Position numbers and translations under genes: made by a program. From Bradyrhizobium sp. LLZ17 (lineage in GTDB: Bacteria > Pseudomonadota > Alphaproteobacteria > Rhizobiales > Xanthobacteraceae), in NCBI RefSeq assembly GCF_041200145.1, contig NZ_CP165734.1, positions 2,666,001 to 2,730,000 on the forward strand: a stretch of 64,000 nt of DNA, given 5' to 3'. The number at the start of each line of letters is the position of its first letter. The stretch's first letter is position 1. Positions 28,191 through 37,299 of the stretch are shown piece by piece. The notes beneath the pieces were generated by a model. That model saw only the letters and a program-made list of their open reading frames with translations. It had not been told where the DNA came from and made no database searches.

Positions 28191-28829
28191 ATGACGACAT
28201 CCCCAACGCATAACAGCACAGCAGCGCTCGCGACAATCGATCACGGGCGCGTCGCCCCAACCCCGCGGGTCAAAATCTCCCGGAGGCGGATCAGGATCGA
28301 CCACCCGGACCCGCATGCCGGCGAGCGGCTGCTGGCCGATGCCCTCGGCGCGGTCGACCGCGACGCGATGGATGGCCTGCTCAAGCAATTGGTCAAGGCC
28401 AGCGTGATCGGGCAAAAGCCCGATGAAGCCAATCTCGCCTTCATGATCTCAATGGTGAAGAGCATCGCGCCGCGGGATTCCCTCGAGGCCATGCTGGCGG
28501 CGCAGATGGTGTCGGTCCACGTGGCGAGCATGCGCAGTGCCTGTCGCCTCGCCTGCACCGACGACGTGCCGCAGCAGGAGAGCCTCACACGCGCACTGAC
28601 CCGGCTGGCCCGCACGTTCGCGGCCCAGATCGAGGCCCTGACCCGCCATCGCAGCAACGGCGCCTATGCGATCACCGTGCAGAACTTGTCAGTGCAGGAT
28701 GGCGGGAAAGCCATCGTGGGGAACGTCACGCATACGAACATGATCGCCTCGGGGCCAAAAGCTGCGGACGCAATGATGGACGCAGGACTGGCCTCGGCCC
28801 GCGATGTCAAACAGCGTGCCACCGCATGA
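28191..28829 (+). CDS. Hypothetical protein paired with an HGG-motif protein
   Basis: 212 residues, no signal peptide. The N-terminus is basic and disordered-looking (VKISRRRIRI). The middle is helical with a LAFMISMVKSIAPRDSLEAM segment; the end is Gly/Asn-rich. I do not recognise a family with certainty, but pairing with the next gene (ATGA overlap) is typical of bradyrhizobial genomes and of phage-like gene pairs, where the first gene resembles a small structural or packaging factor (inference). The 270 bases upstream contain no gene. Confidence 0.6.
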   Translation: MTTSPTHNSTAALATIDHGRVAPTPRVKISRRRIRIDHPDPHAGERLLADALGAVDRDAMDGLLKQLVKASVIGQKPDEANLAFMISMVKSIAPRDSLEAMLAAQMVSVHVASMRSACRLACTDDVPQQESLTRALTRLARTFAAQIEALTRHRSNGAYAITVQNLSVQDGGKAIVGNVTHTNMIASGPKAADAMMDAGLASARDVKQRATA

Positions 28830-29143
28830 GCGACGACCACATCCGCAACACGAACGCGATGCTGTCGAGCCCGCGCTGCGGTGCCACCACGCGCGACGGC
28901 GGCACCTGCCGCGCGCCGGCCGTGCACGGAAAGGCGCGCTGCCGCATGCACGGCGGCGCGGCGCGATCGGGAGCACCGCGGGGAAACGGAAACGCGCGGA
29001 AGCATGGGCTGTTTGCCGCAGTGGTGGTTGCCGAACGGCGGCGGGTCCAAGCATTGTTGAGGGAGACGCGGCAACTGCTGCAAGAGATGAAGTTGGACTT
29101 GCCGAAGGGAGTAGGCCGTGAACCCATAAATCCGCCGGGCTGA
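28826..29143 (+). CDS. HGG..GN..A..HG motif protein with Cys/His cluster
   Basis: 105 residues. It has the HGGAARSGAPRGNGNARKHG motif common in alphaproteobacterial accessory DNA. Just before it is a Cx8Cx10CxxH cluster (CGATTRDGGTC, then CRMH), which could bind zinc. The rest is a basic helix. Function is unknown. The start overlaps the stop of the upstream gene (ATGA), so the two proteins probably work together. Confidence 0.7.
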   Translation: MSDDHIRNTNAMLSSPRCGATTRDGGTCRAPAVHGKARCRMHGGAARSGAPRGNGNARKHGLFAAVVVAERRRVQALLRETRQLLQEMKLDLPKGVGREPINPPG

Positions 29144-29863
29144 CGCCACGCCACGCTCCGCTATGCCTCGATAACCGACGCATTGCTGCACAGCGGCACA
29201 ACGACACTATGGGCCAGAGGACTAAACCGCTCGCGCGGTAGAGCGCCGCGGCTGGCGACACGGCGAGCAATAGGCGACAGCTCATCGTGACGAGCGGGGC
29301 AATTAGGCCGTAGCTGGCGATGATCCGATGATCGAGGACGTGCTGATCTGGAAGTTCGTGGCGGAGCACCAACCATTGCACAAGAGCCAACTCGAACCCT
29401 CGATCGCGATTGTGTGCAACGTCGCGCTAGTTGGACCCAGTCCGGAATCTCGACGTAAGCAGAGTTACAAATGCGGTGATGCTCTTGACGAGCAGCTCGA
29501 AACAGTTTCGGCTCTGATAGCTCCGGGGGCTTTCCAGTCGCCAGAGATCAGTTTGCCTCATGGCCTTCGAATATCGAGGAGCTCACGTTTAAATTGTGTG
29601 GTGTGGTATTTTTGCTATAGCCAAGCCCATTGAAAGTACAGGTGCCGCCAAACATTAAATCCCCATAGGCGATCGTCCTGATCGTCTGAAGGTTGTTTGA
29701 CGCGACTAGCTCGATCACGCGGCATCGTCCTCCGTCCCCCCAGCGCGGTTTCCTCCTTTGGAGGCTTTCGGGCGCCGGCCCCGTGTGCGCGGCAACACCG
29801 TCATGGGGCCGGCATCCGAAACCCTTCACAGGAACGGACTCATGTGCCGCAACAAGCGAGCGA
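29144..29863. other. 720 bases without a supported gene
   Basis: No frame here has a good start, RBS and protein-like composition together. The base composition is mixed and codon bias is absent. The layout looks like decayed or anonymous intergenic DNA preceding an orphan binding-protein gene. No repeat could be matched elsewhere in the window with confidence. Confidence 0.5.
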
Positions 29864-30850
29864 CTATTCGATCACCTCGTCGGCACTTGCGAGCAAGGTT
29901 GGGGAGAAAATAATCCCAATCTCTCGCGCCGCTTTGGTGCTGATCGAGAACTTGAAGGAGGTCGGTTGACGGAATGGCATTTCTGCGGGATGTCCACCAT
30001 CGAGTATCTGGGCCACCTGATCAGCGACTTGGCGGAACGCATCAAACAAGTCACGGTAATAGGCCATGAGGCCCCCTGCGACGACGAGATCACGGAACGG
30101 ATACATGGCCGGGATTTGCGCCTTCGCTGCGATGCCGACCAACACCTTGCTGTTCGGCAGGTGTTGAGGTTCGTCCGAGACCAGCAAAAGTTCAGCACCC
30201 ACCTTCGCGACAGAGTCATAGGCGGCCCTATAGGCCCCCTCGTTCAAACTGTTACCAAGTTCTATGTGCAGGAGGGACAGCTTTAGGGTTTCCGCAGCTT
30301 GCTTCACCATCGCTGCTTGAGGTTGCTTCAACGCTTCGGATGATGAGAGATAGGCGAGCCGGGTCGCGTCCGGTCGAGTTTCCCTCAAGAGCGACAGACG
30401 CTTCCCACTAAGCTCAGCACCTGCATCGACCGTTATGCCTGTGACGTTCCCACCGGGTCGCGCCAGACTGGACACCAGCCCTAATGCCACTGGATCGCCG
30501 ATGACGGTAACGATTGGAATCGTCTGAGTTGCAGCTTTCAGGGCTAAGGTCATCGGAGGCGCCCCTGTCAGGATAACCTCCGGGTGATTGCTGGCGACCT
30601 TTACTGCCAAATCAGGGAAACGATCCATGCTGCCCATGGCCGCATAACGATCCACGATCAGATTGCGCCCTTCCACGTAACCGTGACGAACCAACTCAGC
30701 TAGAAATTCGGCCTCAATGGGGTTGATGTTGGTGCCGTCCCAGCCCGGAAGAACGATTCCAATCCGCCTTTGTCGTGCGGGCTGTTGGGCGTGCGCCGAG
30801 CAAGCAAGTGCGCTGGCCGCAGCTAGTGCAATAAAATCCCGTCTCCTCAT
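29864..30850 (-). CDS. Orphan ABC transporter substrate-binding protein (PF04392 type)
   Basis: 328 residues. The N-terminus is a Tat-type signal (MRRRDFIALAAASALACSAHA). The mature part has FLAELVRHGYVEGRNL and the LARPGGNVTGIT motif of the ABC_sub_bind family, which in bradyrhizobia is greatly expanded and usually has no permease or ATPase beside it; none is present here. The substrate is unknown. ATG at 30850 is chosen because the Tat signal begins there. Confidence 0.88.
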   Translation of the reverse strand: MRRRDFIALAAASALACSAHAQQPARQRRIGIVLPGWDGTNINPIEAEFLAELVRHGYVEGRNLIVDRYAAMGSMDRFPDLAVKVASNHPEVILTGAPPMTLALKAATQTIPIVTVIGDPVALGLVSSLARPGGNVTGITVDAGAELSGKRLSLLRETRPDATRLAYLSSSEALKQPQAAMVKQAAETLKLSLLHIELGNSLNEGAYRAAYDSVAKVGAELLLVSDEPQHLPNSKVLVGIAAKAQIPAMYPFRDLVVAGGLMAYYRDLFDAFRQVADQVAQILDGGHPAEMPFRQPTSFKFSISTKAAREIGIIFSPTLLASADEVIE

Positions 30851-31178
30851 TCGTAAACCGTTAGAGTGTTGGAATGGCCAGGCGCTCGTCACCATATGTA
30901 TTGAAGCCGACGAATCGCGCGGAGACAAGACTCCTAGGTCCGCAACGGGTCCACAAGCGGTCCTCGACCGGCTGCATGCCGCAGGTCAGCTATGGGGGCC
31001 ACAACCGGACTCATGCAGTGCAGCAACAACCAGGATTCGATCCATCCTCGTCGGCGGGTGGACATCGTGACTGCGACCATGGAGTCATTGACCCGATCCA
31101 CGCCGTTCAGCAGTACCCGAAGTAGTAGTGGCCCCCGCTCGATCCTCGACCGAGAGGGGCCATTTAGAGGTTGGACTT

Positions 31179-31277
31179 TCAAACCTTGAAGAAGGTTGCA
31201 AGACAAACCACGGCAGCCAGAACAACGGTGATACCGATGACTGTCAAGGCGGCCTGATTAGTTGAAACGTCGCGCAT
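31179..31277 (-). CDS. Small membrane peptide, 32 residues
   Basis: MRDVSTNQAALTV begins a 32-residue peptide with a single hydrophobic helix (about residues 10-30) and a final Lys. GGAGG lies 7 bases before its ATG. It starts 13 bases after the stop of the upstream Rnk-like gene on the same strand, so it is the third gene of a small operon. No homologue is known to me; it is below the usual annotation size cutoff. Confidence 0.6.
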   Translation of the reverse strand: MRDVSTNQAALTVIGITVVLAAVVCLATFFKV

Positions 31278-31290
31278 ATCAAAGCCTCCT

Positions 31291-31704
31291 TCAGCTGGAC
31301 ACCCCTAGCACCGTCAAGGAACGCTTGTTGTGGCCCGGGGTCTGAAACTCGATGGCTTGACCAACCGACAGACCGATCAACGCAGCTCCTACCGGCGTAA
31401 GAACCGAGACGCGTTTTAATGTTATGTCCGCTTCATGCGGGTACACCAACACCACGTCCCGGACTTCACCAGTCTTCTCATCGCAGTACCGGACCTGCGA
31501 GCCCATCCGGACCACGCCGCGCACATCGGAATTGTTCGCCACCACGCTTGCACGCTCTATCTCCTGCGCAAGGAAATGGGCCACGCGCGGGAAGAGTACC
31601 GCGCTCGAACTGGCCAGCGCGCTTAGACGTCTGGCCTCATCCTCCAACACCGTGACGGGCGGCAACACGATTTCAGGCTTGTCCTTGTAAGTAGTCTTAC
31701 TCAT
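31291..31704 (-). CDS. Rnk/GreA-type C-terminal domain protein
   Basis: 137 residues. The C-terminal half is a GreA/GreB FKBP-like domain (VLTPVGAALIGLSVGQAIEF). The N-terminal helical part is shorter than the coiled coil of GreA, as in Rnk (regulator of nucleoside diphosphate kinase). It lacks the acidic tip of Gre factors, so it may bind RNA polymerase without stimulating cleavage (inference from the family). ATG at 31704 has GAGAAGG upstream. Second of a tandem pair. Confidence 0.78.
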   Translation of the reverse strand: MSKTTYKDKPEIVLPPVTVLEDEARRLSALASSSAVLFPRVAHFLAQEIERASVVANNSDVRGVVRMGSQVRYCDEKTGEVRDVVLVYPHEADITLKRVSVLTPVGAALIGLSVGQAIEFQTPGHNKRSLTVLGVSS

Positions 31705-31721
31705 CACCTTCTCTCCCTTCT

Positions 31722-32207
31722 TTAAGCGGCTGATGGTCCCGGATCATCGTCATCAAGAAGCGTTTTGGCCGAAAACGTGTGATTGCTAAACAGAACGCCG
31801 ACAACATCATTCGGATCACCTCGACTGACACGTTCGATCCTGACGACGTTGGTGCGCCCAGCGGTAAAGACGGGAATTTCACTTCCGACCTTCAGCCCGA
31901 CTAAGGCTGCGCCTAACGGCGACATCACGGGGATTTGGGTTCGCTCGGACGTGTAGTCTTCGGGATACACTAGTCGCCTCGTCTCGCGCGGGAAACCCCA
32001 GTTGATCCAGAACGTCACCCACGAACCCATGGTGACGATGCTGTCCAATCTGGCTGCGCGATCAGGGACGACTTCCGCACGGTTGATCTCACCCAACAGA
32101 AAACGTGCGTCCGCGTCGCCTTGATCTGCTCCCACGTGCGCGAGCCTTTCCAAGCGGCGATGGTCAGACGCCGGAAGGGTGACGTTCGGGAAAAGCGGGT
32201 TGTTCAT
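31722..32207 (-). CDS. Rnk/GreA-type C-terminal domain protein, paralogue
   Basis: 161 residues, with the same architecture as its neighbour: a short helical N-terminus (LPASDHRRLERLAH) followed by a GreA-like C-terminal domain (VMSPLGAALVGLKVGSEIPV). AAGGAGG lies just ahead of ATG 32207. The two paralogues differ in the middle, with a WINWGFPRETRRLVYPEDY stretch here. They lie 17 bases apart and are probably cotranscribed. Binding at the RNA polymerase secondary channel is the expected role, not shown here. Confidence 0.78.
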   Translation of the reverse strand: MNNPLFPNVTLPASDHRRLERLAHVGADQGDADARFLLGEINRAEVVPDRAARLDSIVTMGSWVTFWINWGFPRETRRLVYPEDYTSERTQIPVMSPLGAALVGLKVGSEIPVFTAGRTNVVRIERVSRGDPNDVVGVLFSNHTFSAKTLLDDDDPGPSAA

Positions 32208-32578
32208 GACATGCCTCCTTGTTGGCTTCCTCGCGGGAGAGCCACACACCAAATCTGATTGATGAAGGAAGGGGTAAATCCGGACGGCACCAACGACCGC
32301 CCGGCTAAGCTCCTGCTTGGAGCCGTCCGGCGTGCAAGCAACGCCGCGCAACGCGCGTATCGATGTCGAGGACGTGGATCATGGTATGCCCAACATAGGA
32401 CCTTCCGCTGTCACTGTAACGCGACCAAAGAGCGCACACGCATGGAACGCGTTGCACCGGCCTGTTCTGGGATCCAGCAGGCCGCGAACATCCTCAGAAA
32501 TCGCTCGTGAAGGATTGATCAATGTCCGTTGGCGGTCATCATTAGTCGCTTCCACCGGAGCGCTCTGAAGTCCGCGAC
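32208..32578. other. Gene-free stretch before a dispersed repeat
   Basis: Between the Rnk-like operon and the next minus-strand gene I see no supported coding sequence. A 62-base segment that also occurs near 61.3 kb follows at 32579. The operon's promoter should lie here, but no convincing -35/-10 pair stands out. Confidence 0.5.
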
Positions 32579-32640
32579 GGGTCAAAATGCGAAGAACTCA
32601 ACGTGAGCAAATCTGGTCCGCCCTGCCTCACTGAGCGGAC
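32579..32640. repeat. Dispersed 62-base repeat, copy 1
   Basis: Begins GGGTCAAAATGCGAAG and contains GCAAATCTGGTCCGCC. It matches 61323-61384 in the same orientation with only about five mismatches over 62 bases. Both copies lie in intergenic DNA. It may be the edge of a mobile element or of a duplicated block that has since decayed. Confidence 0.75.
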
Positions 32641-32761
32641 ATCCACGAGGGGGTGCCACCACTTCGCCGATGGGCCATCAGCCGACATGCACCAGCGGGT
32701 TAAGCAATCCGCTGTAGCAGCGTCGATTGAACGTCGTTGCCCCACGAAGCAGCTGATTGTT

Positions 32762-33514
32762 TCACCCCGGCATCATACCTTTGCTCTTGATCACCGATAT
32801 GGCGTCCGGCGTTTTCAGGTAGTCGACGAGCGCCTTCGCGGCTGCGGCTTCCTTCGTGCCCGCACCGAGCGCGGCCGTGAATACGACATCCTGCTGCAAG
32901 TCAGCAGGGAACGGGCCAACCACATCGAGCCCCGGCACCGTCAAGACGTTCATCAGGAACAGCGCGAGTTCAGCCTCGCCCTTGGCGACAACGGCGACGA
33001 CCTGTGCCGGCGTCGGCTGCGCTTTCATCTTGGCTTTCATCTGCTCGGTGATGCCAAGGCGCTCGAATACCTTCGCTATTGAATAGCCGGTTGCGCTTTC
33101 CGGAATCGAGGTGACCGATTCCGCCTTGAGCAAGGCAGCTTTTAAAGCGTCGGGCGTGGAGATGTTGGGCTTCGGCGCACCGGCGCGAACCGCGACACCG
33201 AGGCCGACACGAGCTATGTCCAGCGTCGGCCCGGCTGCGAAATGTGATCGCGCGCCAGCGTCCCTCATCACCTCGACCGGCACGACGCCGACATCAAACG
33301 GCTTGCCGGAGGTCGCTTCCTTGATCAGGTTCGGAGTGGTGCCGAAGAAGATATCAAGCTTGTGGCCTGAGGTTTGTTCGAACTTCGGCTTGAGACCCGC
33401 CCACACTGCTGTCATTGCGCCGCCGGCCAGAACTCTCAACTCAGCTGCGGCCGCAGCCGATGACAGTATCATCACGGCCAAGATGCCCCCTGCCGCGAAA
33501 GAAAACGTCCTCAT
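32762..33514 (-). CDS. Molybdate-type (ModA-like) substrate-binding protein
   Basis: 250 residues with a signal peptide (FAAGGILAVMILSSAAAAAE) and the type-II binding fold of the ModA/SBP_bac_11 group (LRVLAGGAMTAVWAGLKPKF, SIPESATGYSIAKVFERLG). In rhizobia, such proteins without a modBC operon are often of unclear specificity; no permease is present here. ATG at 33514 is used because the signal peptide starts there. Neighbouring DNA on both sides is decayed, so this looks like a small gene island. Confidence 0.8.
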   Translation of the reverse strand: MRTFSFAAGGILAVMILSSAAAAAELRVLAGGAMTAVWAGLKPKFEQTSGHKLDIFFGTTPNLIKEATSGKPFDVGVVPVEVMRDAGARSHFAAGPTLDIARVGLGVAVRAGAPKPNISTPDALKAALLKAESVTSIPESATGYSIAKVFERLGITEQMKAKMKAQPTPAQVVAVVAKGEAELALFLMNVLTVPGLDVVGPFPADLQQDVVFTAALGAGTKEAAAAKALVDYLKTPDAISVIKSKGMMPG

Positions 33515-33763
33515 GTGCCCCCCACAAGTCAATATGAACTGAGCGTATGGTCGCACGTCGACGCTACGCCATTCTAGGTTAAAGGCCTAATGTCTCAGAT
33601 GGGTCATTCGCTACAGGGGCGACCGGACGACAAAGTCGGCCTGTCCGCTATGCCGCCAAAAGCGGAAGCAAATCCAGAGATTTAGCGGCTTCGCAATCAG
33701 CTATCGCGGCTTGATGGTCCTGCCCAAGACGGGATTCAAGCTCCGAATCCGCAGCTTCGAACC

Positions 33764-34020
33764 ATGCGCTCCGAACTCAGCGACTACGAATGGACTACCA
33801 TCAAACCGATGCTGCCGAACAAGCCGCGCGGGTAAATGACCGCGGCGTGCTCAATGGCATCTTTTGGGTTCTGCGCGCTGGCGCGCATGGCGCGACCTGC
33901 CAGAAACCTACGGTCCCCGCACTACTTGTTACAATGGCTTCGTTCGGTAGCGGCGTGTCGCGACCCTATTCGACAAACTCGCAGCTACCGGCGTTGTCAA
34001 ACTCGCATCAATCCGAATTT
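33764..34020 (+). mobile_element. IS5-family transposase N-terminal remnant
   Basis: ATG at 33764 opens MRSELSDYEWTTIKPMLPNK, the classic N-terminus of IS5-type transposases. The frame stops at a TAA 23 codons on and resumes shifted (DRGVLNGIFWVLRAGA), then shifts again near YGPRTTCYN. The catalytic DDE region is missing. No terminal inverted repeats or target duplication were identified, so only about 260 bases remain. The right-hand limit is approximate. The flanking 250 bases on each side hold no gene. Confidence 0.75.
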
Positions 34021-34267
34021 GGCTGCGTGCTAGTGAGTCCGCGCCCTAGTCGGTGAATTTCTACGATGGTCTATTAATGGTCCGTAGGGCCGCTCATGGG
34101 TTGTTTATGGATCAGTTTGTTGGCGCGCCCCGGCGGTTTCGCTTTGCTCCGCCCATCCCACGATTCCCGGAAGTTCACAATCCTGAATAAGAGGATTGCC
34201 CCTCCCCCATTGGCACCGCCCTCCCGATCCTGTACCCCAGCCAAAACCTTCCCGGGACGGAACGCTC

Positions 34268-35521
34268 ATGACCGCCAGCACCGATGACGCGGGACACGCG
34301 ACCCGCGCGCTGATCTTTGCGCTGGTGGCGCTCGCGTGCGGGCACATGCTCTCGACATTGCTGCGCACCATACCGGCGATCAGCCTCGACCTGATGGCGG
34401 CGGATTTCCGCATCGAGCCACAGGCACTCGCAAGCCTCACCTCGGTGTATCATTTCGCCTTTGCGGCATCGCAGATTCCGGTCGGAGCCGCGATGGATCG
34501 CTTTGGCGTGCGGCCGGTGTCGCTCGGCCTGCTTGCGGGAACGGTGGTCGGTGCAATCGCGTCGGGCTTTGCGACGGGACCTGAGAGCTTTGCCTTCGGG
34601 CAATTGCTGCTGGGTGTCGCGACCTCCGGCATGCTGATGTGCCCAATGACGCTCGCGGCCAAGCAATTGTCGGCCGCGCGATTCGGGCTGTGGTCGGGCG
34701 CGATCCTGTCGATCGGCAACATCGGCATGCTGCTGTCGTCGAGCCCGCTCGCCTTCGTGGTCGATCATTTTGGCTGGCGCGCCGGGTTCTGGATCGCAGG
34801 CCTCGGCGGCATCGTGGTCGCGCTCGCCGTGTTCCTGCTGGTGCCGAACCAGCCGGCCGAGCACAAGGACACCGCCTCGCCGTTCTCGCAGATGATCGAC
34901 GTGCTCCGGCTCGGCCTGTCGCGGCCTTTGCGTGGCCTGATCGCGCTGGCCCTGGTGTCGCTGGCGACCTCGCTGGTGTTGCGCGGCCTGTGGGGCGGGC
35001 CGTGGCTGATGCAGGTCAAGGGATTGTCGCGAGTCGAGGCCGGCAACCAGCTCGGCGCCTACACGCTGGCGATGATCGCAGGACCGCTGTGCATCGGCAT
35101 GATCGACCGCAAGGTTGGCCGCCGGCGCGAGCTGGTGGCCGGCGCGCACATGATGGCGGCGCTGCTGGTCGCGTTGATGGCGCTCGGCGCGCCGGATGGT
35201 GCGGTGTCGCTGCTGTTCGGCGTGGCGGTGATGCCGCCGCAATACGATTTGGTGCTGTTCGTGCTGATTGGACTGGCGAGCTCGGCGCAACCGCTGCTGT
35301 TCGGCATGTCCCGGCAATTGGTCGACGCGCAGATTGCGGGCAAGGCCCTTGCCGCGGTCAACCTCGCCTTCTTCCTCGGCACGGCCTTGATGCAGTCGAT
35401 CACCGGCGCGGTGGCGGCGTTCGCGGGGCTGCCGCCCGTGCTGCTGTTCATGGCAGCGGCGCTGCTGGGCGGGGTGTTTGTGTTTTTGGTCTATACCTCG
35501 CCACAGCCGAAGATAGAATAG
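34268..35521 (+). CDS. MFS family transporter
   Basis: 417 residues, about twelve membrane helices with the DRFGVRPVSLGLLAG loop 2-3 motif of the major facilitator superfamily. It begins at ATG 34268, shortly after an IS remnant. It resembles the permeases often found beside catabolic enzymes. The genes after it (ABM-like protein, M20 hydrolases, enolase-type enzyme) may handle what it imports, but the spacing does not prove an operon. Substrate unknown. Confidence 0.85.
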   Translation: MTASTDDAGHATRALIFALVALACGHMLSTLLRTIPAISLDLMAADFRIEPQALASLTSVYHFAFAASQIPVGAAMDRFGVRPVSLGLLAGTVVGAIASGFATGPESFAFGQLLLGVATSGMLMCPMTLAAKQLSAARFGLWSGAILSIGNIGMLLSSSPLAFVVDHFGWRAGFWIAGLGGIVVALAVFLLVPNQPAEHKDTASPFSQMIDVLRLGLSRPLRGLIALALVSLATSLVLRGLWGGPWLMQVKGLSRVEAGNQLGAYTLAMIAGPLCIGMIDRKVGRRRELVAGAHMMAALLVALMALGAPDGAVSLLFGVAVMPPQYDLVLFVLIGLASSAQPLLFGMSRQLVDAQIAGKALAAVNLAFFLGTALMQSITGAVAAFAGLPPVLLFMAAALLGGVFVFLVYTSPQPKIE

Positions 35522-35558
35522 ACCCGGGGTTCGGGCGATGCAAAGAGAGGAGCTCTCC

Positions 35559-35888
35559 ATGCCCCCAATCGTAAGGGTCTCTATTCTTCGATGCCCGCCT
35601 GCGAGGTTTGGCGAAATGCAGCAAATGATGAACGAGACCGAAAAGGCACTTCGCCCCGGCATCGAGTCGATGCCGGGTCTGATTGCGTTTTATGTCGGCG
35701 CGGCCGAGGCGACCTCGTCACTTTCGAATGTAAGCCTGTGGACCGATCTGGACGCGGCGAAGCAGCTCGATCGATTCCAGCCGATGCTGGATTCGGGCAA
35801 ACCGTTTGTCGCCATGGGCGGAACGTTCGAGCGGCCGATCATGAACTACACGACACTTTGGCAGCTGCAACCTGTGTCAAAGAGCTAA
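35559..35888 (+). CDS. Antibiotic biosynthesis monooxygenase (ABM)-like small protein
   Basis: 109 residues with the ferredoxin-like ABM fold pattern: a short strand RVSILRCPPARF, a helix with MMNETEKALR, a GLIAFYVG strand and a SLWTDLDAAKQLD segment. It starts at ATG 35559 after a strong GAGGAG, 38 bases after the MFS gene. ABM proteins act as small oxygenases or bind quinones or heme; the role here is unknown. Confidence 0.65.
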   Translation: MPPIVRVSILRCPPARFGEMQQMMNETEKALRPGIESMPGLIAFYVGAAEATSSLSNVSLWTDLDAAKQLDRFQPMLDSGKPFVAMGGTFERPIMNYTTLWQLQPVSKS

Positions 35889-35946
35889 GGCTCGTTGCGC
35901 TTTCTCTCAATCCTGTCGCGTCAATCGTACATCAAGGGACCGTTTC

Positions 35947-37140
35947 ATGCCTGTCGACACCAAAGCCGCCACCGACCGCCTCATGCGCTTTCTCGCCGTC
36001 GAGGGCGTCACCGGACAGGAGGCGGCGATCGGGCGTGAGCTCACGACCGCGCTGAAGGAGAGCGGCGTGCCGGCCAAGGCGATCCGGCTCGACGATGCCA
36101 ATACGCGCATTCCGGTGCCGACCGAGACCGGCAACCTGATCGTCGACCTGCCCGGCCGCGGCGCGCTGCACAACCAGCCGCGGATCATGTTCATGACCCA
36201 CATGGACACCGTGCCGCTCTGCGCCGGCGCCAAGCCGAAGAAGGCGGGACGCAGAATCGTCAACGAAGCCAAAACCGCGCTCGGCGGCGACAATCGCTGC
36301 GGCTGCGGCGTGCTGGTGACGCTCGCCGCAGAGCTTGCCAAGCAGAAGCTCGATCATCCGCCGATCACATTGTTGTTCTGCGTGCGCGAGGAGAGCGGGC
36401 TTTATGGCGCGCGCCACGTCAAGCTCGACGAGCTCGGCGCACCGGTGATGGCCTTCAACTATGACGGCGGCTCCGCCTCCAACGTCGTGATCGGCGCCGT
36501 CGGTGCGGATCGCTGGACCGTCGAGATTTTCGGCCGTGCCTCGCATGCGGGCGTCGCGCCGGAGCGCGGCATCTCCTCGACCATGATCATGGCGCTGGCC
36601 CTTGCCGAGGTGAAGGCCGGCGGCTGGTTCGGCAAGGTGGTGAAAGGCAAGCAGCAGGGCACCAGCAATGTCGGCCCCGTCACCGGCGGCGAGGGCCGCC
36701 CGGCGGGCGACGCCACCAACGTCGTCACCGACTACGTCCATGTGCGCGGCGAGTGCCGCAGCCATGACGGCAAATTCTTCAAGGAGATCACCAAGGCCTA
36801 CAAGGCGGCGTTCGAGAAGGCCGCGAAGAAAGTCACCAACGCGCAGGGCAAGTCCGGCAAGATCAAGTTCAAGGCCGAGACCGACTATTATCCGTTCCGC
36901 ATGAAGGAAAACCTGCCCGTCGTGAAACGCGCCATCGAAGCTGTGTCTGCGGTCGGCGGAATACCGAACGTGCGCGCCGCCAATGGCGGGCTCGATGCCA
37001 ACTGGATGGTGCGGCACGGCGTTCCGACCGTGACCTTCGGCGCAGGCCAGAACGAGGCGCACACGATCGACGAATGGATCAATCTGGACGAATATGATCG
37101 CGCCTGTGCGCTGGCGTTGCAGCTTGCGACGATGCGGTGA
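35947..37140 (+). CDS. M20-family metallopeptidase, peptidase T-like
   Basis: 397 residues. The dinuclear zinc ligands are visible: His in THMDTVP, Asp in GGDNRCG, the Glu pair in REESG, Asp in YDGGSAS and His in NEAHTIDE. A dimerisation domain (ASHAGVAPERG) sits between them. The domain order fits PepT-like di/tripeptide aminopeptidases rather than carboxypeptidases. Located in a catabolic run, cytosolic, no signal peptide. Confidence 0.85.
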   Translation: MPVDTKAATDRLMRFLAVEGVTGQEAAIGRELTTALKESGVPAKAIRLDDANTRIPVPTETGNLIVDLPGRGALHNQPRIMFMTHMDTVPLCAGAKPKKAGRRIVNEAKTALGGDNRCGCGVLVTLAAELAKQKLDHPPITLLFCVREESGLYGARHVKLDELGAPVMAFNYDGGSASNVVIGAVGADRWTVEIFGRASHAGVAPERGISSTMIMALALAEVKAGGWFGKVVKGKQQGTSNVGPVTGGEGRPAGDATNVVTDYVHVRGECRSHDGKFFKEITKAYKAAFEKAAKKVTNAQGKSGKIKFKAETDYYPFRMKENLPVVKRAIEAVSAVGGIPNVRAANGGLDANWMVRHGVPTVTFGAGQNEAHTIDEWINLDEYDRACALALQLATMR

Positions 37141-37151
37141 GCTAATTGCAT

Positions 37152-37260
37152 AGGGTGGGTTAGCCGCAGGCGTAACCCACCGCTTTCGTCGCCGCGGAAA
37201 GAAAGTGGTGGGTTACGCCGAGCAGATGCGCTTCGCGTATCTGCAGGGCTAACCCACCCT
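37152..37260. repeat. Nested palindromic repeat (GGTGGGTTA family)
   Basis: Four related arms: AGGGTGGGTTAGCC (37152), GGCGTAACCCACC (37169), GGTGGGTTACGCC (37207) and GGCTAACCCACCCT (37247). Outer and inner arms can pair as one long hairpin, or neighbouring arms as two short ones. It fills most of the gap between the M20 and enolase-type genes. Confidence 0.8.
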
Positions 37261-37299
37261 ACAAACTACGAACCAAAAGAAAAAACACAGGGAGAAAAC

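Noticed and set aside
29548..29829. 93-codon minus-strand frame in the gap before the orphan binding protein
   Set aside because: No RBS, odd composition and no family resemblance.
34175..35662. 495-codon open frame antisense to the MFS transporter
   Set aside because: Gln/Arg/His-rich shadow with no family features.
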